Assembly: GCA_031472005.1 (NCBI GenBank)
Contig: PZJY01000012.1
Span: 434,001-498,000, forward strand
Source: Tetracladium setigerum
Taxonomy: Eukaryota > Ascomycota > Leotiomycetes > Helotiales
Length of the DNA stretch: 64,000 bases
Direction: 5' to 3'
Shown: one piece after another, positions 47,443-59,676 of the stretch
How the letters are laid out: each line of letters starts with the position of its first letter
How positions within the stretch are numbered: position 1 is the first letter of the stretch
Translations under genes and position numbers: made by a program
Notes under the pieces: model-generated
What the model was told of the DNA's origin: nothing
Seen by the model: the letters and a program-made list of their open reading frames with translations, nothing else
Databases searched by the model: none

Positions 47443-48465
47443 TTGTTTATGGTGGTGATTTGGTCTTGCGAGCATTTGAGCGAATGGAGTTTTGGGTGTG
47501 AGGGAACTGGGCTATGATTACCTACCTAGGTACGTAGTTGATGGAAGGGTTGTTAGGACAACTATTCATATCATCATACTTAGAACTTTCACGGATGGGA
47601 AAATGGGAGCATGTATAAATACCTAGTAACTAGATATATTTACCCAACTAGGATGAGTATCGGGAAATGGCACATGTTGAGAATGCATATGAGATGTTCT
47701 GCGTTTGTGAACCTTGTAGATGTATGAAGTGGAAAGGTAATTGGTGATAGAAGGGCGTAGAATCTGGTAAAGTATACAGAGTACAGGAAATGAAGTTCTT
47801 CAAATGTTGTATGTAGCAGGTGGTGGCTGTTCCATGCGCTTGGCGATTTGGGCAACTCGATGTAAGAGAACTCACGTGTTGATAGAAGTTTGCGGTTCCA
47901 TGAGATTGCATTCCACATTAAATCGACTCATAGCGTCATGCAGCCTAAATGATACCAAACATTTTCAACATTTCCCCATATTCTACCTAAACCAATTCCC
48001 ACAATCATCCCATGTTTTCAGGCACAATGCCAAGCCACATGCCCCAAGACGGGATGGAATAGGCTGCATCCCCTATTATTAGAAGTCTGCCTGAGAACGA
48101 TCGACCTCATCCCGCTCGTCTCGTTTTTTCGTGGAAGTCTCGTGAGTTGGCCATGCGCGTTCCCTGCTGCTGTGGCGTGAGCGGTGTGAATATCGTGAAG
48201 CAAAGGGGAGGATGAGGAAGGGACGCTCCCTATGCGCCATGCCTGCCGTGAGTTTCTACTATGCCCGCAACCTTCTTAAAAGAAAGACATTCTCCCTTTA
48301 TCTTCACCTCCTCACCCTCACCACCTTCATCATCTTCATCCTACATCTCCTGCCAATCCGACAATCGTCATTTCATCACGTCCTTTACTGATTTCATCTC
48401 GTTGTTACCGAAGTCTGCAAGAATAACAAGCTTCATACCCTGTCTTTCATTCTAAATCCGCGGCA
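47443..48465. other. intergenic region ARP8-ankyrin gene
   Basis: About 1 kb holding the ARP8 3' end and the ankyrin-gene promoter. No gene or clear element is seen. The last 200 bp are pyrimidine-rich, as in fungal leaders. Confidence 0.4.
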
Positions 48466-51400
48466 ATGGCCATCCTCAATGATCCCCAAGTCGCTTCGAG
48501 ATTCCCAAACTCCCCACTGACGCTGTCAAAGACTTCATCCCATACCTCACCAAGAACCCCGATACTCCAATTCAGAAACTCCTCGAGCCATACAAGCTCT
48601 TTGAAGGAGAATTGCGTAAAATCTACGCTCAAGAACCTACGCACAAGCTTCTGCAGGATGGTTCCGTCAATCTCATCCCAGTCTTCGATGGTCATGAGAA
48701 GGAGGTTACCATTCGTGCTCGTTCTCTAGAGACCGAGACTGAGGAGGAGAAGTCTAAGTATATCATGTCCTTGGGGGAGGCAGAGCGCAAAGAAAACGGA
48801 TCACCTGCCATTGTTGCTTCTCTCAAAGATTTCCAACAGAACTTCAATCTCTTCTCCGAATCTTCTCTTGCTGATCTAGACTGGAATAACGTGGTTGTTG
48901 CGGGCAGTGCCTGCACCACTTCCCTACTCCCTGTTCCTGAGAAATGGGCTCAAAGCAAGAAGAAGTTGAGAGAATACTATCATGAAAATCTTGCACCAGC
49001 AAGTGATGTCGGTATGTACCACAGCCGACCCCAAATAAAGCAAAAGTTAACAACTCCCTCTCAGATATCTTCCTCTACGGACTCAATGAAGAGCAAGCCC
49101 TCGAGAAGATCAAGCAAATTGAGCGTAACATCAAGGACAGCATCTTGTCCGAGGTGACCACCGTTCGCACCAAGAACGCCATCACAATCGCCAGCCAATA
49201 CCCCACCCGTCACATCCAAATCGTACTCAGGTTGTATGACAGTATTTCGCAGATCATCACTGGCTTCGATGTGGATTGTGCATGTGCAGCTTATGATGGC
49301 AAGCAAGTCTATGCTGCCCCTCGAGCACTCGTTGCTTTCATGACTCAATCCAACACCATCGACTTAACTCGTCGTTCTCCATCATACGAGAATCGTCTTT
49401 CGAAGTACAGTCATCGTGGATTCGAGGTTCACTGGCCTCTCCTCGACCGAAGCCGTGTTGATCCAACAATCTTCGAGCGATCATTTGGGAGAACGCAGGG
49501 ACTTGCGAGGCTACTCATTCTTGAGAAATTGCCCAAAAACCGTGACCGCGAAGCATACTCTGACCAACGCCGTGTTGAGCGTGGTCGACCTGCGATCAAC
49601 CGCGGTTACCGACATATGCATGCCATGAGCGGTAACATCAAGGACAGAGAAGAGGATGAGGTTGCTGAGTGGGTTGATCAGGAAGAGGTTGCCTCATACC
49701 ATACCATGACGATTCCATATGGTCCGAAATACAATGCAGCAAAAATCAACCGCCTCTTGTACGCTAAGGATCTCCTGTTGAATGCAGAGTGGAACGCACA
49801 GAAGGGGCGTGATGTCTATCTTCATCGCCATCCATGCTTCTTTGGTACAGCAGAAGAAGTGTTGGAGGATTGCTGTGGCTACTGTCCCGAGCCAAAAACG
49901 GATGAGGAGTTCAAGATTGCAGAGGAGGAGAGCAAAACGATGGTCTTCGGGCCTCTTAACTTCATTGTTTCTGACCCTGGTCAACAAATGCAAGGCTCCT
50001 TCAACCCAATTACTGATGATGAATGGACAACCATGGCATATGTCGGAGACACGGCGCGATTGTGTCAAGCTATTGTGGATAACGACACAGAGCATGTGGA
50101 AGATGTAAGTATTCCCCCAAACTCGAGGACTATTCCTCAAGAAATAACCTTGCTATGAACGAACTTACTCTTCTTTCCGTTATCAATATACTGACTTGGC
50201 TGTATAGTGGTGCTCTCACGAAGGTGTAGATGTCAACGGCCGAGACTATACCGGCCGAACACCCCTCCATCTTGCGACAATGGTGTCCTCTCCGGAAGTG
50301 GTGAAGATTCTCGTTGACCATGGAGCGAGGTTGATTGCCAGACTGGTAGATGGCCGAACTGCTCTCCACATTGCATCTGCTCGAGGTGATGCAGAGATCA
50401 TCAAGATACTTATGAGTCGCAGTATTGAGAATGAAGAGGAAGAGGATGAGAAAGAAGAACTTCGACGTGCTCAACGTAAGGCAGAGCGAGCAGCAAAAGG
50501 CCAACTCGTCAAAGAGGATGAGTCCGCAAACGTCGAGAGCAAGGAAGTTGATGACGAGAAAGCTGAAGATTCTGACGAAGAAAGCTCAGAAGCCTCAGAA
50601 ATTGATCTGGATTCTGAAGAGGGATCAGACTCCATGACTATGGGATCTTTTGTCAAGGTCGATAACGACGTCATGAAGGCCCAAGAGGTATGTTCCGCGC
50701 CCGTGTATATGAACGATCTCAAATCCTTGTTTCACACCAAGGGTATCGGCAAGTAGAAGGAAAAATGACAATTCTAATAATGTTTAGGATGCCATACTTG
50801 AAGATTCCTCTGAAGACCCTGATGTCTATGACATCGATGTCATTGCTTGGGACTTTGGTCTCAGCCCACTTCATTACGCGATATTGAACGGCCATCAAGA
50901 TATCATCGAGCTGCTCGTCTCTGAATATGGTGCTGATGTTCTCCTTCCGGTCAAACTTGTCGAGCCTGGAACCAACAATCCTAGAGGAGCAATTATGACC
51001 CTTCTTCTCACTCTGGCTCTTCCAACCGAGAAGGCAAAGGCAGTGGCAAAGCAATTGCTTGAGTTGGGTGCGACCTCTGCTCAAGGGGATCAAAATTCCA
51101 TAACGGCCTTTCACCATGTTGTGGCCCAGAACAGTACCGATCTTCTCGATGTTCTCCTTGAAAATGACCGACCAGTAGTCATGAGCGTGCTAAACAACAT
51201 TGGTTCTAATGGGACCAACTGGAACGCAACATATTATTCGCCGCTCACTTCCGCAATTGACAAGGGATTTGCAGACATGGCAGGTAAGATACTGGAACTT
51301 GGGGCCATTACGACCATTGATTACGACCAATGGGTAAAGAATTACCTTTCTAGTAATACCTGGGCACGAAACCAGGACCCAAATACGGTCAAAGCGAGAT

Positions 51401-54181
51401 ATGAGGATTCCGTGGTCCAACCTGTCATTCTTGCAGCAGAAAAGAACCTGGCCGGAACAGTTGAGGGCCTTCTGGCTCATGGTGCAGATATTACGACACT
51501 GGAAAAGACGGCATTCCAGGCTTTGAGAAACCCGACATCAGCTTCTTACTATGTACCTCAGTCTTTGCTAGAGGTGGTCCAACAAAAGCTCACCCAGTTC
51601 AGAGAGTTTAAGGATCCTGTCCCCAAATCACCAGAAACACTGGAAAGTGAATCCTTCTACACAGAAAAATACGACAAGGGCACCTATCAATACGTAAGCT
51701 TTTTTCCCCTGGTTATCTTTTGCAAATAGCGGCTAATTCATCATGCTAGTTTACTGCTCTAGAAGACTTCCAAACGAAGAAAAAGTCCAACCAAACCGAA
51801 TGGGAAATGTACAACAAAAAGGTAGCAGAAAAATCCGAGAACGGCGTGAAAGAGAAGAGAGAGGCAATCAACAAACTTATCCAAGAGTTCGAGCATGCTG
51901 AAAAAGTTCTGATCGATGCTGGCGCAAAAACATTTGTTGAAATCCACCCTGAAATTCCCAAGCATCAGGCACAAACCCGACAAACATACTGGCATACATC
52001 TCCGGACCCCCTTCCTTACCAGACCTCCATTTCTTTCCTCACGGCTGATTTGAACGATACCAAACGCGACGGGTACATTCAGATGTTTGAAGCTGCGTGG
52101 ACAAACGATCTAGAAAAGATCAAGTCTTTGACTCTAGCCCAGTGGAAATCGAAGAAATCTGAAATGCAGACCCCTCTCAAGATTGCAATTCAGGATATGA
52201 ATGGATTCTCCCCGTTCTCCATTGCAGTTCTACGTGGTCATCATGATTTGGCACGGAAGATTATTGAGATATGTGCCGCTCAATACCACAAGGACGACGG
52301 AATTAGCTCTCGGAAGCGCTGGACTTTGCAGACGAGCAGCGACGATGGATATAATGAGGAGGATAGCGAATATGACTCCGACAACTACCAAACACACCAG
52401 CATTTGCCAATCTTTTCGGAATTGGTCAGCGACGAGTTTACCATTGACAATCTTGGCGAAGTTGCGACTTTGGTCAAAAGCGACGTACTTCCTCTTACCA
52501 TGATCAATTGGCAGTGCTTTGGTGGCAGAATCCTCGGGTTACCTCAAGGTGATACCGAAGTATTACGGTATTCCCTTCTCCATTACGCCGTCAAGATCGA
52601 TAACACAGACATCTTTAAGCTCATTATGCAACTTGGAGCCGAACAACAAGCCGTCTTGGCAGAAAATGACGACGACCAGAAGTGTTTCACCGTTGATGTT
52701 CACATCTTCCACGAGGCCATAATCCGTGGCCGCACAACAATGCTCGCAGCAATGGTTAAGGAGAGCGGTGTCGGCATTCCTCTCAATGCTTTGATCAAGA
52801 AGAGCGGCCTCGAGCTCATATCAAAGCCGAAGTATTATCAAGGACTGAGTGTGGGTGGCAAAAAGCGAGCAGACTGGGCACAAGCTCCGGATGAAACCGC
52901 CATAGTTGCAGAATCGACAGTCCCTCCATTGCTTCAGTCTGCCAATTTGGAAACCTTGATTCCTTGGAGTGGTTCATGGGCAACGCGCCCGTACGAAAGT
53001 ACAAGGAATTTGCCGAAGCCAACAAACACGATAAGAGAATCAAGACATTACAGACTGGAGACTCGTTTGAGAAGACAATTAGTACTTGGTTGAACGCACA
53101 GAGTAAGTTCGGTAGCTTTTTTCAGGATATAACTAACGATATTAGGCGAGTTGGTGCTGCACGGTGCTGTCTTGTATACTCATGACGAAGAAAACAAGAC
53201 GAAATACATCGACCTGCTCAAGTACATTATTTCGGTCTCCCCCGAATTACTAGATAAGAAATCTCCTGAAGGATGGACTCCTCTCCAAGTCGCTACTTTC
53301 GCTCGACAAAAGGAGGCAGTTGCTTATCTCATCAGCGTTGGCGCAAATCAACGAAGTCGGGACAAGGCGGGTAGGAACATGGTGCATAGCACAGTGACTG
53401 GCGTGGGTGGAAAAGCCAGAGATGACCACGAAGGCATCGATGCCATATTGAATCTCTTTGATAGGGAAGCAGTCAAGGAAATGCTCCTGGAAAGATGCGG
53501 TCAGCCCGAGTCTTTGACGCCTTTGGGGCTGTGGATGTCTCAAAATGCTAAAAGCTTCACTTGCAAGCATGCTCGGGTCCTCGAGGTTCTTGCAGGTTAC
53601 TCAAATGGTGAAGATCTGGAGATGATTAATGGTGAAGGAGATCTGCCTCTCCATGTGGTATGTCTTGTCATTCATCCGTTGTTGGCAGCACTAATAAGAA
53701 CCAGGCCGTCCGCCATAATCAAAGCTCGATTATCACTTATCTCCTCAATCTCAAGCCGTCCCTGCTGTTTAGAGAAAATGCCACTGGTCGAACTCCCTTG
53801 GAAATGGCACACGATGCATACACGACCTCTCAAGTCGATACACCACTCTCTGCCTCTCTCCCGAACTCCTGGAATCATTACACTCCAGGACAACTTGATT
53901 ACGATCCCATCATCAATAAAAACGCAACTGAGTTCCTGAAGACTGAAGTGGTCGAGGAATCCCCCAAGCACACATGGGAGATCTGCGACGCGGTCGCTCG
54001 TGAGATTGGCGAAGGAGAGAAGAGGAGGAGATTGGTGAGCTTGTTCGAGGCGAATGAAGTTGCGAAGAGAGTTGCTGCGCTTGGATCAACTAACAAACGA
54101 TCTGGTTTTGTGGTTAATGGTGGGTTGGTTGATGGAGATGTGAGGACGGGTATTATTTCTGAGTGGTTGTGGTCAGCGTAG
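48466..54181 (+). CDS. very large ankyrin-repeat protein
   Basis: Predicted protein of 1771 residues in seven exons: 48466-49011, 49065-50104, 50208-50687, 50788-51693, 51750-53102, 53146-53657 and 53705-54181. The first 530 residues carry no ankyrin repeats and look like a conserved helical/mixed domain (DAVKDFIPYLTKNPDTPIQK, HRHPCFFGTAEEVLEDCCGY). Ankyrin repeats then run in blocks, for example TGRTPLHLATMVSSPEVVKI, DGRTALHIASARGDAEIIKI, FGLSPLHYAILNGHQDIIEL and EGWTPLQVATFARQKEAVAY. An acidic linker splits the first block. Two breaks each need one added base: the C4 run 48484-48487 just after the start, and one near 52951-52966. With both added the summed length is exactly 1772 codons. The protein probably acts as a scaffold; its partner is unknown. 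Introns are 43-103 nt with typical branch sites. Confidence 0.88.
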
Positions 54182-56656
54182 GGAGGGAAGTGAAGATGGA
54201 ATTGTTTTCCGAAAGTTCTATCATGATGATGAATGATTGAGAAGAAAAATCATTGCTGCTGCCAAACTTGCTAGTCGGAGGAGATGTTTTTCGTGGTTTC
54301 TTGATAGAGTATCTATCGCTCATCAGTTGCTTCTTTGCCTACCTAGGTAAAGTACAGTACAGAACTAATTTTTTTCTTTTTTCGCACAATCACAAGCCAG
54401 ACAGGTACACACAAATATAAACAGATACACACACACACACAATGACACACACAGTCACACCACAACAATTAATTGCCTAGGCATGATGATATGATTTGAC
54501 GTACAGCACCTGTGCAGTACCTGCCTCGCCCGCGCTCCCGTACAAAATCTTGTCACAATCCTACCTTACCTATCCCATTTCAAGCCTAAGGCCGGACGAT
54601 TACCCCCTAAAGGAGCCCGCGGAGGAGGCGTTCTTTGGAAAAAGGTTTTCAAGATGATGATAAAAACCAAAATTTTGATTTCACGGAGGTACTGTATTGT
54701 TGGAAAAGTTGGAAGAATTAATTTGGAGATAGATGGGTGCGGGGAAGCCTGGTTTGCTTGTCTCATTTGATTCCTCTTCTTCTTCTTCTTCTTTTTGTGG
54801 TGGTTCGAAAAGTCGTTCGACTACTGGTTGGTGGATGCCTATCGGGGACACCGGAAGGGAAAGCTTTTAATTTCTTGTTTTTTTGGGGGAGGGGCCCAGG
54901 GGAAAGGGGGGAAGGGGCAAGGCAAGTAAGGCAAGTAAGGTAATTTCGGCTTAACGGTTTCTATGTAGTCACATGTGGGGCAAGAATACTGTAACTTCCG
55001 TACAGATGTGAAAGTTGAATAACAATAATCGATATTCTTAGCAGTGACGCTTTACTTAGTTTACATGACTTTTTTTTTAAATTACATTATTTGTGGATAA
55101 TTTGATAAAGTTGATAAGTTGGTTGCAAGGTATTGTGGGTTACAGAAAGGAACTCGTATGTTACATCCTCGAGATCCTCCAACCACTCCCTCCCTCGAAT
55201 ACTGCCACTCACTTCCTCGTATTTCCAAAAACAAGGTTCTGATTTCGATCAACTGTGCATCACCCATCCCGCATTCATTCTTGCCGCCAACGCAGCAAGC
55301 AAGCAACAATCAGATGTCAAAAGCTTTCACACCACCACACTACTCTACACGCTGACCTGACACTGACCTCGGTCGATGTTTCTTCCCAGCCAGCCAGCCA
55401 GCCGGTTTAGCCAGCAGCGCAGCACCAAGCACAAGGTACGCGAGCGAATCTCGCTAAATTTTATTTACCCCAGACTCCAAGAGTCCAAGGAGATGCACGC
55501 GGGACCGTATGCAGTCAATCTATGTCTTGTTCTTGCATCAATCTAAACTCCATTAGGGAGGTGTTTTCCGATGGGGGCAACTCGGGGAGTAGCCAGTCAG
55601 CGAGGCCTTAGACCAAAGGAGCCTTCGTTTGACTTTTTCTTTGGCTTTCTTTGGTTGTGTAACCTTGTGTTTGTTGACGGTATTTTGGACTTGCCGTTGA
55701 CGGTTGATCAGATGTTGGGAGATTTCATTGGTGTTCCTGCTTCTGCTGGGTATTTTTGACTTTCGGAGGAGTCTCAGTATGAGTAGAGAGCTGATAGCGA
55801 GGGAAAGAGAGGAGAAGAGGCGATCATTGTTACACGTGTGTGTGTGTGTGTAAGTGCCATGATTTTCAATTTTCGATCATTTCGATTTTCGATTTCCCGT
55901 TTTTCTATTCTGGTCTGCGACCTAACGGGCAAAGATAATTGGATAATTGGATAGCCATACCCTTCCCTTCCTCGGTGATTTTCATCTCTCTAACCAGCTA
56001 GCTGTGTCAAAGCAATGCCAAAGCATTCTTTCCATTGGCAAGTTTGGCCACCAACAATCGCCCACAACCCACATCCATTGATCCCATTGATCTCATTGAT
56101 TCCCCATCGGAACACAGACCTGCATCTGGAAAGAAATTCGGTCGTACTGTGGAGTAACCCTGTCACTCCTCCCCCTCCCTCCACACTATCCGTACTCTAA
56201 TGTTTTTGCCCCCGTCCCCGTCCCCTGTCACAAGCTGCTGCTGCTCGAAGCGAAGCGAAGCCGAAGGCGTTCGGCGCGTCAGTTCAGATTCAGGTTCAGA
56301 ACAAAGGAGAGAGCGGATGGACATTGGACATTGGATACCTAGGATGATGGATCATGGAGGAGCTTCCGTATCTGGTCACAGCTAATACCGGTTGGGGTTT
56401 TTTCTGGGGGAGGGACAGACACCAGACACGGACACTGACACGGACGAAAAAAACCTGCGTATAAGACCTTTCGAACCTCTCTTCCTTTCCCTCTTTCTCC
56501 TCTTTCTTTCTCCCTCGGACTTTTCAATAGTAAATCTCAAGCCAAAACCTTCGTTCAAAAACACTCGATATTCCACTCGTTAACTCGAAGTCGTCCTATT
56601 TTTTGCTCTTTCACTTGTATTCAAGAAAAAGTCAATTGATTTAATATATCGCCAAA
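54182..56656. other. intergenic region with microsatellites
   Basis: About 2.5 kb with no supported gene. It contains CA (about 54427-54441), CTT (about 54775-54795), CAGC (about 55388-55402) and GT (55836-55851) tracts. The 3' part is the promoter and pyrimidine-rich leader of the CFEM gene. Confidence 0.4.
55836..55851 (+). repeat. GT microsatellite
   Basis: Uninterrupted GT dinucleotide run in intergenic DNA. No function inferred. Confidence 0.75.
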
Positions 56657-57711
56657 ATGAGATTCTCTACCGTTGCTGTTGTTGCTTTCTCCGGGTTCGC
56701 GGCTGCCCAAAGCACTCTTCCCGTATGTTTTGCTACTCCTTTCTTCTCTTTTCTGCTGCAAACTGCCAATTGCGATTGAAGATTCCCCTCTTCTCTCTCC
56801 CTGAGTAGAACAAGTTAACTAACATCACCAAAACCATAGGTCTGCGCCCAACCCTGCATTGCAGCCTCCGTTGCTAAAGTGACCACCTGCTCCATCACCG
56901 ATGTTGCATGCCAATGTGTCGCAGCCAACAAGCTCGCTATCCAAACCGATGCCACCACCTGTGTGTTGACCGCTTGCGCTGATAAAGCTCTTGGTAAGAG
57001 TCCTTCCTATACTTCCAAATCCTTTCACATCAAAACAACAACGACATCAACATTTCCTCCCATCTACGGTTGGAAATTCCAAGACACAAAAACTCAAAAT
57101 CCACATTTCAAACCTCGACACCTCAACACTTCAGCCACCTTGAAACAATGTATATATATGAAAGTAGTATGGTATGCTAATTCAATTGATCGTCTACAGA
57201 GGTCCTCGCCGCAGCAGACGCCGCATGCAAGAATCTCGAGAGCGCCTCAACCGCTGCTTCTTCCACCACCGCCGTTGCAGCTACTACTAGCACTGCTGTC
57301 GTCACCTCCTCCGTCGGTTAGTCTACTCACCTCTCCTTTGCCCAAACACAATCCCCAAATCACAAACCAAAAAGAAAAAAAACCCTACACCCAAAACCCC
57401 AACCCTAACTCCCTCTTTCCACAGTCGCCACCACCGTAACAGGCACAATCTCTGTCTCCATCATCGAAGACAGCACCACCTCCTCCATCGCCGCCCCAAC
57501 CGGCTCCCCATCCCCCAAGCCAATCGTCTCCAACTCCACCACCACCAGGACCTCATCCAGCAGCACTGCCGTTCTCCAGACCACTTCTTCCCGCAGCCCA
57601 TCTCCAAGCGCCTCCAGCAGCACTGTCGCTCCTGGTGCCGGTGCTCAGTTGACTGTTAGCACCATTGGTGGATTGGTGGCTTTCGGTTTGGCTTTGTTCG
57701 CTGGTTTGTAA
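56657..57711 (+). CDS. CFEM-domain GPI-anchored cell-surface protein
   Basis: Secreted, wall- or membrane-anchored protein of 207 residues in four exons: 56657-56722, 56840-56993, 57200-57316 and 57425-57711. Residues 1-18 are a signal peptide (MRFSTVAVVAFSGFAAAQ). The CFEM domain follows, with all eight cysteines in order: VCAQPC, TTC, ACQC, TTC, AC and AAC. The acidic residue that coordinates haem iron in some members is plausibly the Asp of ITDVACQC. A Ser/Thr-rich stalk leads to a hydrophobic C-terminal tail (STIGGLVAFGLALFAGL) preceded by small residues, as for a GPI signal. Family members take up haem iron or act in adhesion and infection structures; which applies is unknown. Intron 1 has a taactaac branch region. 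An in-frame read through intron 2 is not the gene. Confidence 0.93.
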
Positions 57712-58588
57712 AGAGAGAGAATTGATATATATCTTTCTTTCGGTGTGGGAAGTTAGGTTGGGTTCTTGTAAAAACTGTGGGGGATAGGAAATGGGATGGA
57801 TGGGAAGGTGGGTTGTGGTAATATAATATATACATATATACGAATGGACATACCATGATTTGATGTCTATTATTTTTGAATATGTTCTATTTTATGTTGT
57901 CCTTGTTTACAACACTTACAGTACTATGTAAGGTATGCATGGATATTGATTGGAGCAGGTTTAAAAAATCATCACGAGTAAAATCAAAATAATTTAATTC
58001 TTTGTTCCCTCGAATGAGAGAGAGATTCCTTAACGAATGTTGTTTTGTGGCCTCGCTCTGTTTGATATATCTTTTGAAAGTTTTATGTTTTCTTTTTGTT
58101 CTTCTTCTTGTGTTTAAGAAAGAACTATCTTATCAAAGAATTGGTCTAGTAGTTGAAGTACTAACTGCTGCTGGCGCGCACGATATATGCACGTGTATGG
58201 GTATAGATGATCTTTACCTACTAGTATCACAGCAAGAAAAGAAGGACTTCAAAAAAAAAAAAAAAAAAGGCTGATCTTGAGCCAATAGACATAGAACAAT
58301 AAGTAGCAAATAGCTTAAATAGTTCATCGATTATGATAGAAACGAAAAGAGGGGGGTATTCCCACAAGGCTTCGCTCCCGCAGGAAATAGAAAATGGCCA
58401 GGTACCACCAGTGCTCTCTCATTTAGCAAAGCAAGCACAGCTCAAGTTCACAATACTCCATACAACACTCCTTTCATGTCCCTTTTCATTCCATTCTATT
58501 TCCATTATTTTCGACTTCTTCCTTCCCAAACTTATTCTCCCCCTCTCTCTCTCTCTTCACTCACTCAGCTCACCCACTCTCAACTCCA
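57712..58588. other. intergenic region, CFEM to LURP-one gene
   Basis: The two genes converge here, so this is mostly 3' flank. It contains a run of 18 A at 58251-58268 and no gene. Confidence 0.4.
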
Positions 58589-59676
58589 TCATTTCTCATT
58601 TTCCTTCTCATCCAAACAAACACAAATAGCGGCCATCAAGCAATAATCCACTCCGGGGGCCACGGTCAGATAATACGTCTGCTGATTGCCAAAGATCTGC
58701 CCGACGTTCATGAAGTTGCGCGAGATGGTGGCCACGGTGATGTTGCCCATGGTGATGGTGGCCGAGCGGTCGAACCAGTCGCCCTTGATGAGGAGCTCGA
58801 CGGGCGCGTTGGTCGAGGCGTTGGTGAATGTTGCGATCATTTTGGAGGAGCCGACTGTTTGTGTTTTGTTAGCTTTGTTTTTTCTCTTCTTGTGGTTGTT
58901 TGTGCTCAAAGAGAGAAAAGTGAAAGAGTTGTTGGGATTTTCGGGCTTGGGTTCTTTTGATTTGTTTCTTCTTCTTTTTTCTTCTCTTTTCTTCTTCCTC
59001 TTCTTCTTCGTACTAGATTGTAGATGAGGGGGTTGATTTTTGGTAGACTACATGTTTGAAGTACAGTATACTACAGCCAAATATACCAAGTCAAGATTTT
59101 TGAAGAGAGAGAGCAAAGAAAAAAGAGGATAGTAATAGTAATAATGATCCAACGAAAATAGACATTCAAAAGAGACAAAAAAATCACTCACTGCTAAACT
59201 TCCCCTTCACCTCAAACAACACGGCGCCCGTGGGAGACTCGGCGTAGAAGCGCTTATGCGGGAACGAGATGATCTTCGTTCGCAGCGAGAAGAGCGCCGG
59301 GCCATTCCCGGGCATCTTGAACTCCTTGCGGTCTGAGAGGGAGAATTTCTGCCCGCGACATTCGATGAGGGTTTGATTTGTGGTGGCATCGGTCACTGTG
59401 AGGGAAATAATGAAGAGATGGTTAGTTTTGTTGTGTGTTGGGGTTTTTTTATGGAGAAGTTTGGGGAAATTGGGTGGATGGAAGGATGGAAGGAAAGCTG
59501 CTTAAATTTTGTATATTTTTTGGATTCAATTGTGAAGAGGGGTGGATTTGGGAACGTACTTTCAAATGTATCGCCGGAAAGGGAAAAGACCTTTTCTCGA
59601 AGCTTGAGGGTGATTTGGTGAGGACGGATGAAGTGATTGTTGATTCCCAAGGGGGTTGAACAGATGCGAGAGACAT
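58589..59676 (-). CDS. LURP-one-related (tubby-like fold) protein
   Basis: Small cytosolic protein of the LURP-one/DUF567 family, whose fold resembles tubby C-terminal domains and phospholipid scramblases. Exons on the minus strand are 59676-59560, 59395-59192 and 58854-58589; the second intron (337 nt) is unusually long for this window. The family order is clear: REKVFSLSGDTFE, then ECRGQKFSLSDRKEF, then RTKIISFPHKRFYAE. The last exon has ELLIKGDWFDRSATITMG, then QTYYLTVAPGVDYCLMAAIC and VCLDEKENEK. The frame breaks inside the first 10 codons at plus-strand G5 59651-59655. One added base yields 195 residues and joins Met 59676 to the domain. The molecular role is unknown; membrane or nucleic-acid binding has been suggested for relatives. 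Confidence 0.85.

Noticed and set aside
54427..55851. CA, CTT, CAGC and GT tracts as a possible repeat array
   Set aside because: They are unrelated simple repeats with no regular spacer-repeat pattern, so there is no CRISPR-like or satellite structure.
56879..57439. 186-codon ORF overlapping the CFEM gene
   Set aside because: It reads through introns 2 and 3. Splicing gives all eight CFEM cysteines, the stalk and the GPI tail, so the ORF is only a read-through of the real gene.
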